From: Candidatus Microbacterium phytovorans
GTDB lineage: Bacteria; Actinomycetota; Actinomycetes; Actinomycetales; Microbacteriaceae
Assembly (NCBI GenBank): GCA_029202445.1
Contig: CP119321.1
Span: 620,001 to 684,000 of the forward strand
DNA length: 64,000 nt
Direction of reading: 5' to 3'
Below the pieces are notes generated by a model, which worked only from the letters and a program-made list of their open reading frames with translations, was not told the origin of the DNA and searched no databases. This document shows, in pieces, positions 57,289-64,000 of the stretch. Within the stretch, counting starts at the first letter, position 1. Every line of letters starts with the position of its first letter. A program made the position numbers and the translations under genes.

Positions 57289-57921
57289 TCAGTGCCGAGC
57301 GCCGCGTTCCAGGGCACGCACGAGGAGCCAGGCTCCCGGGATCAGGAGGGCGGCGAACGCCGCCTTGATCAGGCCCGGAACGATGAAGGGCCATACCCCA
57401 GCGGTGAGTACGGCGTCGACGGTGACGGTCTTGTCGAGCACGGTCGCGAAGATGAGCGCCATGTACGGGACGCCGATCAGGAACGGAACGATGGATGCCG
57501 AGACGAAGCCCACGAATGCGAGCCACGGTGTGCGGTCCCAGGCCCGCTCGGCGAACCAGCCCGCGAGGAGCGCGGCGGGAATGAAGCCCAGAACGAAGCC
57601 GAAGGACGGAGCCAGCACGTAGGCGGGCCCTGCCGTCGCTCCCGCGAAGACCGGAGCGCCCGCCAGGCCCGCGAGCAGGTACGTCGTGAGCGAGGCTGCG
57701 CCACGGCGCGATCCCAGCGCGGCGCCGACGACGATCACGCCGAGCGTCTGACCGGTGATCGGCACGGGGCCGATGAAGAACGAGACCTTCGCCAGGAGAG
57801 CGACCACCGCCGCGCCCGCGAGGACGAGCGTGGCATCCAGCGCGAACACCCGAGCGCCCGCACGAGGGCGGGCGATGAGGTCGGTGAGGACGGGGCGGCG
57901 GGCGGAGGCGGTGAGGGACAT
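57289..57921 (-). CDS. bioY: Biotin transporter substrate component BioY
   Basis: 210 residues, six hydrophobic helices. VSFFIGPVPITGQTLGVIVVGAALGSRRGAASL and VLAPSFGFVLGFIPAALLAGWFAER are the BioY hallmarks (PVP-T-QT and the glycine-rich loop). ATG 57921 has GAAGGAG upstream. No BioM/BioN or biotin genes are adjacent, so it may work alone or with a shared ECF module. Confidence 0.92.
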   Translation of the reverse strand: MSLTASARRPVLTDLIARPRAGARVFALDATLVLAGAAVVALLAKVSFFIGPVPITGQTLGVIVVGAALGSRRGAASLTTYLLAGLAGAPVFAGATAGPAYVLAPSFGFVLGFIPAALLAGWFAERAWDRTPWLAFVGFVSASIVPFLIGVPYMALIFATVLDKTVTVDAVLTAGVWPFIVPGLIKAAFAALLIPGAWLLVRALERGARH

Positions 57922-57994
57922 GCGGTCTCCTTCGGGGCATGGTGTGCCGAGCTGATCCGGAAGCGCGCCGGACAGGTCGGCGACGTCGCGACTC

Positions 57995-58000
57995 ATCCTA
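57995..58000 (-). promoter_or_regulatory. Possible -10 of bioY
   Basis: TAGGAT on the minus strand, about 73 bases before the ATG. Confidence 0.4.
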
Positions 58001-58125
58001 TGGGCGGTGCCGTGCGACTTTGTGTACCGAGTCCGACAAGAGGATCGGCGAATTCTGTCGGGGTTCGACCACGCGCGCAGGTGGGTCGACTCCCGCGGCC
58101 GGACGCGTCGCGCCTCCCCGCCCGG

Positions 58126-58131
58126 TAGACT
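58126..58131 (+). promoter_or_regulatory. Possible -10 of the ABC-F gene
   Basis: TAGACT about 52 bases before the GTG start; the leader has no strong ribosome site. Confidence 0.4.
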
Positions 58132-58183
58132 CGGAGGCTGGCTACTCGGCCATCACCCATTTACGACCGAACGGACGTCCGCT

Positions 58184-59782
58184 GTGCTCGCCGTGCACGA
58201 CCTCGAGATCCGCGTGGGCGCACGCACGCTCATGTCGGAGGTGTCGTTCCGTGTGTCCGACGGCGACAAGATCGGGCTCGTCGGCCGCAACGGCGCCGGG
58301 AAGACGACCCTGACGAAGGTGCTCGCGGGTGACCTGCTCCCGGCCGACGGCAAAGTAGAGCGCTCGGGCGAGCTGGGCTACCTGCCGCAGGACCCCCGCT
58401 CGGGCGACCCCGAGATGCTGGCACGCACCCGCATCCTCGACGCGCGCGGGCTCGGCTCCCTGCTCCTGGGCATGCACGAGGCCAGCGAGCTCATGGGTTC
58501 GGCCGACGCCGACGTCGCTGCGAAAGCCATGCGGCGTTACGGCAACCTGACCGAGCGCTTCGAGGCGCTCGGCGGTTACGCCGCCGAGGCGGAGGCGGCA
58601 TCCATCGCGCACAACCTGTCGTTGCCCGACCGCATCCTCGACCAGCCGCTCAAGACGCTCTCCGGAGGACAGCGTCGCCGCATCGAGCTCGCGCGCATCC
58701 TCTTCTCCGACGCTCAGACGATGATCCTCGACGAGCCGACCAACCACCTCGACGCCGACAGCGTCGTCTGGCTCCGCGAGTTCCTCAAGAACTACAAGGG
58801 CGGGCTCATCGTGATCAGTCACGATGTCGAGCTCGTGGGCGAAACGGTGAACCGTGTGTTCTACCTGGATGCCATGCGTCAGGTCATCGACGTCTACAAC
58901 ATGAACTGGAAGAACTACCTGCGTCAGCGGGTCGCCGACGAGGAGCGCCGCAAGAAGGAGCGCGCGAACGTCGAGAAGAAGGCGACCGCTCTGCAGCAGC
59001 AGGCAGCTCGGTTCGGCGCGAAGGCATCGAAGGCCGCTGCCGCCCATCAGATGGTGGCCCGTGCCGAGAAGATGCTGTCGGGACTGGACGAAGTGCGCCA
59101 GGACGATCGGGTGGCGAAGCTGCGGTTCCCCAAGCCCGCCCCGTGCGGCAAGACGCCTCTCATGGCGAAGAACCTGTCGAAGTCGTACGGATCGCTGGAG
59201 ATCTTCACCGACGTCGACCTCGCGATCGATCGCGGCTCCAAGGTCGTCGTGCTCGGGCTCAACGGGGCGGGCAAGACGACGTTGCTGCGCATCCTCGCGG
59301 GCGTCGATGCCCCCGATACCGGATCGATCGAGCCGGGGCACGGGCTCAAGGTGGGCTACTACGCCCAGGAGCACGAGAACCTCGACGTGAGTCGATCGGT
59401 GCTCGACAACATGATGTCCGCCGCGCCCGACATCAGCGCTACCGAGGCGAGGAAGGTGCTCGGCTCGTTCCTCTTCACGGGTGACGACGTGCTCAAGCCC
59501 GCCGGTGTGCTCTCCGGCGGGGAGAAGACCCGGCTGTCCCTTGCGACGCTCGTCGTCTCGAGCGCGAACATGCTCCTGCTCGACGAGCCGACCAACAACC
59601 TCGATCCGGCGTCCCGCGAGGAGATCCTGGGTGCGCTGGCCCACTACGAGGGCGCAGTGGTGCTCGTGTCCCACGACGAGGGTGCCGTGCAGGCGCTGAA
59701 CCCCGAGCGCGTCCTCATCCTGCCCGACGGCGTCGAGGACATCTGGGGTCGCGACTACATCGACCTGATCACCTTGGCGTGA
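58184..59782 (+). CDS. ABC-F ATPase (translation factor type)
   Basis: 532 residues with two ABC domains and no membrane helices. Walker A GLVGRNGAGKTTLTKVLAG and VLGLNGAGKTTLLRILAG, signatures LSGGQRRRIELARIL and LSGGEKTRLSLATL, Walker B MILDEPTNHLDADSV and LLLDEPTNNLDPAS. The basic linker (VADEERRKKERANVEKKATALQQQ) is the ribosome-contacting region of ABC-F proteins. Such proteins relieve stalled or antibiotic-bound ribosomes. GTG 58184 is chosen because the conserved N-terminus (LAVHDLEIRVGARTL) begins there. Confidence 0.92.
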   Translation: MLAVHDLEIRVGARTLMSEVSFRVSDGDKIGLVGRNGAGKTTLTKVLAGDLLPADGKVERSGELGYLPQDPRSGDPEMLARTRILDARGLGSLLLGMHEASELMGSADADVAAKAMRRYGNLTERFEALGGYAAEAEAASIAHNLSLPDRILDQPLKTLSGGQRRRIELARILFSDAQTMILDEPTNHLDADSVVWLREFLKNYKGGLIVISHDVELVGETVNRVFYLDAMRQVIDVYNMNWKNYLRQRVADEERRKKERANVEKKATALQQQAARFGAKASKAAAAHQMVARAEKMLSGLDEVRQDDRVAKLRFPKPAPCGKTPLMAKNLSKSYGSLEIFTDVDLAIDRGSKVVVLGLNGAGKTTLLRILAGVDAPDTGSIEPGHGLKVGYYAQEHENLDVSRSVLDNMMSAAPDISATEARKVLGSFLFTGDDVLKPAGVLSGGEKTRLSLATLVVSSANMLLLDEPTNNLDPASREEILGALAHYEGAVVLVSHDEGAVQALNPERVLILPDGVEDIWGRDYIDLITLA

Positions 59783-60605
59783 CCGCGTCGAGGAGCGCGT
59801 CCTCCTCCTGCATGTCGCGGTCGCGGCGCCGCTTCTCCCGCGGAACGCGGGGACGGCCGTCGCCGTCCTCGGCATCCTCTCGGCGGTGTCGCCGTTCGGT
59901 GCGGATCATGTACCAGATGAAGACGAACCCCATCACGGCGAAGAGGATCCACTGGATCGCGTAGGACAGATGGGGTCCCGGGTCTTCCGACGGCGACGCG
60001 AGGGCCGAGGGCTGGGTAGCCGGCGCAGGCGACTCGGACACCATCAGGCCGTAGACGTCGGTCATGGCGGCGCCGCCCGACGCGATCGTCCCGGCGATCA
60101 GCGGCAGATGGATGGTGGGCACCTGACCCTCCGGCGCAGTGCGTCCCGATCGGGGAAGCGGCTCGCCCGGCTGAAGCCGCACGATAACCGTCGCCTCGCC
60201 CGTGGGGGGCTCGGGGACGGCATCCGGGTCGGGGGAGTCCTCTCCGGGCGGCACCCATCCCCGGTCGACGACGAGCACCCGACCATCGTCCAGGCGGAAG
60301 GGCACGAGTACCTCGAACGCGCTCGTCCCGCCGTGCGGTCGATTTCGCACGAGAAGCTGCTCGTCGGGGAGGTACTGGCCCTCCAGGACGACCGGATGCC
60401 ACTGATCCGCCGGGTCGAACGCACCGCCGGCGGGAACCAGCTCCGCGAGGGGAACGGGGTCTGCGTCGTAGTTGGCGGCGATGAGGGTCAGCTGCTCCTC
60501 GCGGTCGGCGTTGCGCGTGAACTGCCAGTCGGCGAGGAACCCGCACGCGACGGCGAAGACCACCGCGAACGCCACGTAGCCCGCCCAGCGAGCACCGGTC
60601 CTCAT
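59769..60605 (-). CDS. SURF1-family cytochrome oxidase assembly protein
   Basis: 278 residues. N-terminal helix (GYVAFAVVFAVACGFLADWQFTRN), an extracellular domain with VLVVDRGWVPPGED, and a C-terminal helix (LSYAIQWILFAVMGFVFIWYMIRTERR), the two-helix plan of SURF1. It helps heme A insertion into cytochrome oxidase, fitting ctaA, ctaB and ctaE elsewhere in the window. The 3' end overlaps the convergent ABC-F gene by 14 bases. Confidence 0.9.
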   Translation of the reverse strand: MRTGARWAGYVAFAVVFAVACGFLADWQFTRNADREEQLTLIAANYDADPVPLAELVPAGGAFDPADQWHPVVLEGQYLPDEQLLVRNRPHGGTSAFEVLVPFRLDDGRVLVVDRGWVPPGEDSPDPDAVPEPPTGEATVIVRLQPGEPLPRSGRTAPEGQVPTIHLPLIAGTIASGGAAMTDVYGLMVSESPAPATQPSALASPSEDPGPHLSYAIQWILFAVMGFVFIWYMIRTERRHRREDAEDGDGRPRVPREKRRRDRDMQEEDALLDAVTPR

Positions 60606-60805
60606 GACGCCCCCGCGGCGTCGAAGCGCTCTACCTCGACCGGGAAGTCGCGAGCGGCGAGGTAGTCGCGGAGATACGTCACATGGTCCTCGCACGCGGT
60701 CCAGATCTTGCGGCGATCGGCGGTGTGAATCCGGGGATTGCGCCAGACGACCTGCCAAGCGGCATCGGCGCGGCACCCGGCGCGCGAGCAGACGGCGGTG
60801 CTCAC
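60602..60805 (-). CDS. Small cysteine/histidine protein, possibly zinc-binding
   Basis: 67 residues. CSRAGCRADAAWQVVWRNPRIHTADRRKIWTACEDHVTYLRDYL has CxxxxC and CxxH pairs that could bind zinc. From memory, relatives are named 'acetone carboxylase', an unsupported label. GTG 60805 overlaps the DUF3099 stop, and its stop overlaps the SURF1 start. Role unknown. Confidence 0.75.
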   Translation of the reverse strand: MSTAVCSRAGCRADAAWQVVWRNPRIHTADRRKIWTACEDHVTYLRDYLAARDFPVEVERFDAAGAS

Positions 60806-61149
60806 GACTCGGCCGGCGGCTTCGCCTGCGACTCGGAGATGCGGATGACGGTCGGGTTCGCCGGTGCGGGCGGCGCCGTCGCGGCGGTGATCTGCCGCTC
60901 GGGCGGAACCGCATCCGGCTCGTCCGCCGCCGACCCGACGTTCGCCACGACCACGGCCAGGTAAGGCAGCGCGACGGCCCCGACGGCGAGGATGCCAGTG
61001 TGCCAGCCGTACGGTGTGATGACGACCATCAGGACGAAGCAGACGACGCGAACGCTCATCATGATGAAGTACTTCGTCATCCGCGCGTGGGCGTCGTCGC
61101 GCGGCGCACGACGCAGAGACGTCGCCGACTGCGGCGTGCGCGACTTCAT
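60802..61149 (-). CDS. DUF3099 membrane protein
   Basis: 115 residues, two helices (KYFIMMSVRVVCFVLMVVITPYGWHTGILAVGAVALPYLAVVVANVG) with the DUF3099 pattern and a proline-rich tail. First gene of a three-gene overlapping operon with the small Cys/His protein and SURF1. A TAGCCT box lies about 35 bases upstream. Function unknown. Confidence 0.85.
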   Translation of the reverse strand: MKSRTPQSATSLRRAPRDDAHARMTKYFIMMSVRVVCFVLMVVITPYGWHTGILAVGAVALPYLAVVVANVGSAADEPDAVPPERQITAATAPPAPANPTVIRISESQAKPPAES

Positions 61150-61231
61150 GACAGCTCCGAGGTGTTCACGGTGCATCCAGGCTACGCCGGTCCGGCGCAT
61201 CGCGGACGCATGTGCGCCGATCGCGACGCCG

Positions 61232-61813
61232 TCAGAAGCTGGATGGTGAGGTCGTGACGAACAGTCCGATGACGATGAGGAGCAGAACGCCGAAGCCGAT
61301 GCCGATCCAGCCGACGATGACGCCGGCCAGGGCCATGCCGCGGCCCTTCTCCTTCGTACGTGCGATCTGGCCGAGCGCGATGTGCCCGGTGATCACGCCG
61401 ACGATCAGACCGAGGGCGAGCACCCACGTCCACGCGAGCACGAAGCCCACGAGCGAGGCGACCATCGAGGTCACCGCGAGCGGGTTCGTCCGCACGGTCG
61501 CGTAGCCGTACGGGGCGGCGTAGCCCACGGGAGCGCCATACGCCGGCGGGGCATAGCCGGCGGGAGCGCCGTACCCCGCGGGCGGCGGATAGGCGCCGGC
61601 CGGGTAGCCGGCGGCGGGAGGCTGCGCGCCCGCCTGTCCGGGGGCGCCGTAGGCGGGAGGCGGGTAGGCGGGCGCCTGATACGGTGCCGCACCGGCCGGT
61701 GGCTGCGGGGTCGCGTACGGCGGAAGCGGCGGGTTCTGCGAGGCGGCGCCGGGGGCGGGGGGCGTCAGGCCCTCGGGGACGGGCGCGTTGCTCGGCGGGG
61801 TGGGCTCGCTCAC
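61232..61813 (-). CDS. DUF4190-type membrane protein with proline/tyrosine-rich N-terminus
   Basis: 193 residues. Residues 1-105 are a disordered P/A/G/Y-rich segment with repeated YPPPAYGAP-like units. Then two hydrophobic helices flank GHIALGQIARTKEKGRGMALAGVIVGWI, the DUF4190 core. AGAGGAG precedes GTG 61813. Such proteins are common in actinobacteria; role unknown. Confidence 0.85.
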   Translation of the reverse strand: MSEPTPPSNAPVPEGLTPPAPGAASQNPPLPPYATPQPPAGAAPYQAPAYPPPAYGAPGQAGAQPPAAGYPAGAYPPPAGYGAPAGYAPPAYGAPVGYAAPYGYATVRTNPLAVTSMVASLVGFVLAWTWVLALGLIVGVITGHIALGQIARTKEKGRGMALAGVIVGWIGIGFGVLLLIVIGLFVTTSPSSF

Positions 61814-61889
61814 GAATTCTCCTCTGGTTGCCTGCGATCCAGGCTATCGGTCCTGCCACCGAACCCGGGAGAGGACCCGGCCCTCCCAG

Positions 61890-61895
61890 TAGGCT
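61890..61895 (+). promoter_or_regulatory. Possible -10 of fabG
   Basis: TAGGCT, about 71 bases before the fabG ATG. Confidence 0.4.
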
Positions 61896-61966
61896 GGATC
61901 GGCGCCCACGCGCCCGATGCGCCCCTTCCGGGGTCGCTGAGCAGCCATCGAACTTCAGGAGCACTC

Positions 61967-62677
61967 ATGTCGACCGATCGCGTCGTTCTCGTCACGGGAG
62001 GCAACCGCGGCATCGGCCGCGCCATCGCCGAGCGCTTCGTCGCAGCGGGCTACCGCGTGGCCGTCACCGCGCGGTCGGGCGAGGGCCCCGACGGTACCCT
62101 GACGGTACGGGCCGACGTGACGGATGCCGCGCAGGTCGACGCCGCCTTCACGGAGGTCGAGCAGCAGCTCGGCCCCGTCGAGATCGTGGTCGCCAACGCG
62201 GGCATCACGAAGGACACGCTGCTGCTGCGCATGTCCGAGGACGACTTCGACTCGGTCGTCTCGACGAATCTCGGCGGCACGTTCCGCGTCGTCAAGCGCG
62301 CGGCGAAGGGGCTGCTGCGCGCCAAGTGGGGTCGCGTCATCCTGATCTCGAGCGTCGTCGGGCTCTACGGCTCCGCCGGGCAGATCAACTACTCGTCCTC
62401 CAAGAGCGCCCTCGTCGGCTTCGCGCGCTCGCTCACCCGCGAGCTCGGCGGCCGCGGCATCACGGCCAACGTCGTCGCGCCGGGGTTCATCGAGACCGAC
62501 ATGACCGCGGAGCTTCCCGAAGACACGCAGACCGAGTACAAGCGGAACATCCCTGCGGGCCGGTTCGCCACGGCCGACGAGGTCGCCGGCGTCGTCACCT
62601 GGCTGGCATCCGACGACGCGGCGTACATCTCGGGCGCGGTGATCCCCGTCGACGGCGGTCTCGGCATGGGGCACTGA
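61967..62677 (+). CDS. fabG: 3-oxoacyl-ACP reductase FabG (SDR)
   Basis: 236 residues. NADP motif VTGGNRGIGRAIA, VANAGITKD, catalytic Ser near 129 (LISSVVG) and Y142-x3-K146 (NYSSSKSALVG), then APGFIETDMT. It matches FabG of the fatty acid cycle, though without other fab genes here an alternative ketoreductase role is possible. ATG 61967 has CAGGAG upstream. Confidence 0.88.
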   Translation: MSTDRVVLVTGGNRGIGRAIAERFVAAGYRVAVTARSGEGPDGTLTVRADVTDAAQVDAAFTEVEQQLGPVEIVVANAGITKDTLLLRMSEDDFDSVVSTNLGGTFRVVKRAAKGLLRAKWGRVILISSVVGLYGSAGQINYSSSKSALVGFARSLTRELGGRGITANVVAPGFIETDMTAELPEDTQTEYKRNIPAGRFATADEVAGVVTWLASDDAAYISGAVIPVDGGLGMGH

Positions 62678-62777
62678 CCGGGCCCGGCGGATTTCGGCGC
62701 GAGCCGGAAAACGAAACCCGGCGACGCGCAGAACATCGACCCACCGAGGGGCCCGCGACGCCAGGGCAGAAGCGAGG

Positions 62778-63416
62778 TCAGGGCAGCAGCGGGATGACCT
62801 CTCGGAGGTCGACGCGATCGATCACGAGGTCGGCGCGCGCGCGCACCGTCGGCTTGGCGTTGAAGGCCAGGCCGAGACCGGCATCCGCCATCATGTGCAG
62901 GTCGTTCGCTCCGTCGCCGATCGCGATGGTCCGGTGGCGAGGGATGTCGCGTTCGGCGGCCCACTGACGGAGGGCGTCGGCCTTGGCTGCGGCGTCGACG
63001 ATCGGGCCGTCTACGGCGCCCGAGAGATTGTCGCTGTCGTCGACCGCGAGCCGATTGGCGCGCCACACGTCGACGCCGAGGTCGGGGGCCACCGTGTCGA
63101 GGATCTCGTGGAACCCGCCGGAGACGACGGCGGCGACTCCGCCGCGACGATGGATCTCGGCGATGAGTTCGCGCACGCCCGGAGTCGGCTCGATCCGCGC
63201 GAGAACCCGGGAGAAGGCCGCGACCGGCACGCCGCGCAGGGCGTGGACGCGACTGCGCAGGCTGGTGGCGAAGTCGACCTCGCCGCGCATCGCGGCTTCC
63301 GTCGCGGCAGCGACCTCGACGCCGCGCCCCGCCTCGTCGGCGATGAGTTCGATGACCTCGTTGCGGATGAGAGTGGAGTCGGCGTCGAAGACGACGAGGA
63401 AGCGGGCATCAGGCAC
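62778..63416 (-). CDS. serB: Phosphoserine phosphatase (SerB, no ACT domain)
   Basis: 212 residues, HAD family. DxDxT motif FDADSTLI (D11, D13), VVSGGFHEIL and IGDGANDLHMMADAGLGLAFNAKP are characteristic of SerB. It makes serine from phosphoserine. Shorter than actinobacterial SerB forms with an N-terminal ACT domain, so probably not serine-feedback-regulated that way. GTG 63416 follows TAGGTT by six bases. Confidence 0.92.
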   Translation of the reverse strand: MPDARFLVVFDADSTLIRNEVIELIADEAGRGVEVAAATEAAMRGEVDFATSLRSRVHALRGVPVAAFSRVLARIEPTPGVRELIAEIHRRGGVAAVVSGGFHEILDTVAPDLGVDVWRANRLAVDDSDNLSGAVDGPIVDAAAKADALRQWAAERDIPRHRTIAIGDGANDLHMMADAGLGLAFNAKPTVRARADLVIDRVDLREVIPLLP

Positions 63417-63422
63417 GCTCCC

Positions 63423-63428
63423 AACCTA
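63423..63428 (-). promoter_or_regulatory. -10 box of serB (leaderless)
   Basis: TAGGTT on the minus strand, six bases, then GTG 63416. It lies in the 23-base gap after glgC. Confidence 0.5.
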
Positions 63429-63439
63429 CCGAGCCGGGG

Positions 63440-64000
63440 TCAGGCCGTGACGTGCACGTTCTTCCCGACGACCGTGATGCCGCTCTCGGTGATGGTGTAG
63501 CCGCGCGCAAGGTCGCGTTCGCGATCGACGCCCACTGTCGCGCCGGCGTCGAGGACGACGTTCTTGTCGAGGATCGCGCGATGCACACGCGCACCGGGAC
63601 CGACGTTGACGTGGTCGAACAGCACAGAGTCGGTGATGGTCGACCCGCCTCCCGACAAGGTCCACGGACCCACGACGCTGCGCTCCAGGTGCGTGCCCGA
63701 CAGAACGGAACCGAGGGACACGATGGAGTCGATCGCGTTGCCCATCCGGCCGACGCCGTCTCGCACGAACTTCGCGGGCGGCGAGTTCAGCGACTGCGAG
63801 TGGATCGGCCAGTCCGTGTTGTAGAGGTTGAAGATCGGAAGGGTCGAGATGAGATCCATGTGCGCGTCGAAGAACGACTCGATCGTGCCCACGTCGCGCC
63901 AGTAGTCCTTGTCCCGGGCTGTGGAACCGGGCACGTCGTTGCGCTTGAAGTCGTAGACCGCCGCTTCGCCCCGACCGACGAAGTAGGGGATGATGTCGCC
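63440..64000 (-). CDS. glgC: Glucose-1-phosphate adenylyltransferase (C-terminal part, cut by window edge)
   Basis: The last 186 codons. GDIIPYFVGRGEAAVYDF, KDYWRDVGTIESFFDAHMDLI and the left-handed beta-helix repeats (SVVGPWTLSGGGSTITDSVLFDHVNVGPGARVHRAILDKNVV) are GlgC. It makes ADP-glucose for glycogen. The N-terminus lies beyond the right edge. Confidence 0.94.
   Translation of the reverse strand, partial: GDIIPYFVGRGEAAVYDFKRNDVPGSTARDKDYWRDVGTIESFFDAHMDLISTLPIFNLYNTDWPIHSQSLNSPPAKFVRDGVGRMGNAIDSIVSLGSVLSGTHLERSVVGPWTLSGGGSTITDSVLFDHVNVGPGARVHRAILDKNVVLDAGATVGVDRERDLARGYTITESGITVVGKNVHVTA

Noticed and set aside
60602..60805. Acetone carboxylase
   Set aside because: A 67-residue Cys/His protein cannot be an acetone carboxylase subunit; the label is a propagated misnomer.

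Overview
The window is high-GC (about 70% by eye), densely packed, and typical of an actinobacterium. WhiA, RbpA, OpcA, an actinobacterial QcrC/CtaE pair and the run uvrC-rapZ-whiA-sodA-gapA-pgk-tpiA-secG-rbpA point to Microbacteriaceae, most likely Microbacterium or a close relative. That placement is inference from gene content; no database search was run. Many genes look leaderless: a TANNNT -10 box is followed by exactly six bases and then the ATG or GTG, which helped choose starts.

Layout. 1-9 kb: end of the cytochrome bc1/aa3 block (qcrC, ctaE), trpD, a PHP phosphoesterase, a 5'-3' exonuclease interrupted by a small foreign insertion, a lipoprotein/PKD pair, a YchJ-like protein and rpsA. 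9-15.5 kb: a histidine kinase with a degenerate GGDEF-like partner, convergent with an operon for a TasA/camelysin-type secreted protein, a SipW-type signal peptidase, an LPATG surface protein, a second SipW-type substrate and an OmpR-type response regulator. 15.5-27 kb: coaE, uvrB, uvrA, uvrC, an OhrR-like regulator, rapZ and whiA. 27-31.5 kb: sodA and the lower glycolytic operon with secG and rbpA. 31.5-40 kb: the tkt-tal-pgi-zwf-opcA-pgl operon. 40-47 kb: heme A synthesis (ctaB, ctaA) and a suf operon. 47-52 kb: a FecR-like lipoprotein with a membrane partner, a MalY-type lyase and an MFS transporter. 52-58 kb: an iron-siderophore uptake operon behind a DtxR-type box, and bioY. 58-64 kb: an ABC-F ATPase, SURF1, small membrane proteins, fabG, serB and the end of glgC.

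The most unusual feature is at 4.6-5.5 kb. A unit of about 804 bp, with much lower GC than its surroundings, sits inside the 5' end of the exonuclease gene between two identical 21-bp direct repeats. It carries one gene, a 251-residue protein with a HEPN-like R-x4-H motif. It also supplies a new start and N-terminus that restore the exonuclease frame. The original 5' end survives upstream as a 24-codon remnant, so the cargo gene appears to be expressed from the host gene's own promoter. It looks like a promoterless one-gene integrated cassette with its att-like repeats still visible and no recombinase in it.

A second interest is the SipW/TasA operon. Its promoter carries three direct repeats spaced exactly 11 bp apart, as expected for an OmpR-family regulator. 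Its leader RNA contains two hairpins with the same seven-base loop. No stretch over 300 bp lacks a gene; the longest gene-free stretches are the leaders before the TasA-like gene (about 297 bp) and sufB (about 290 bp).
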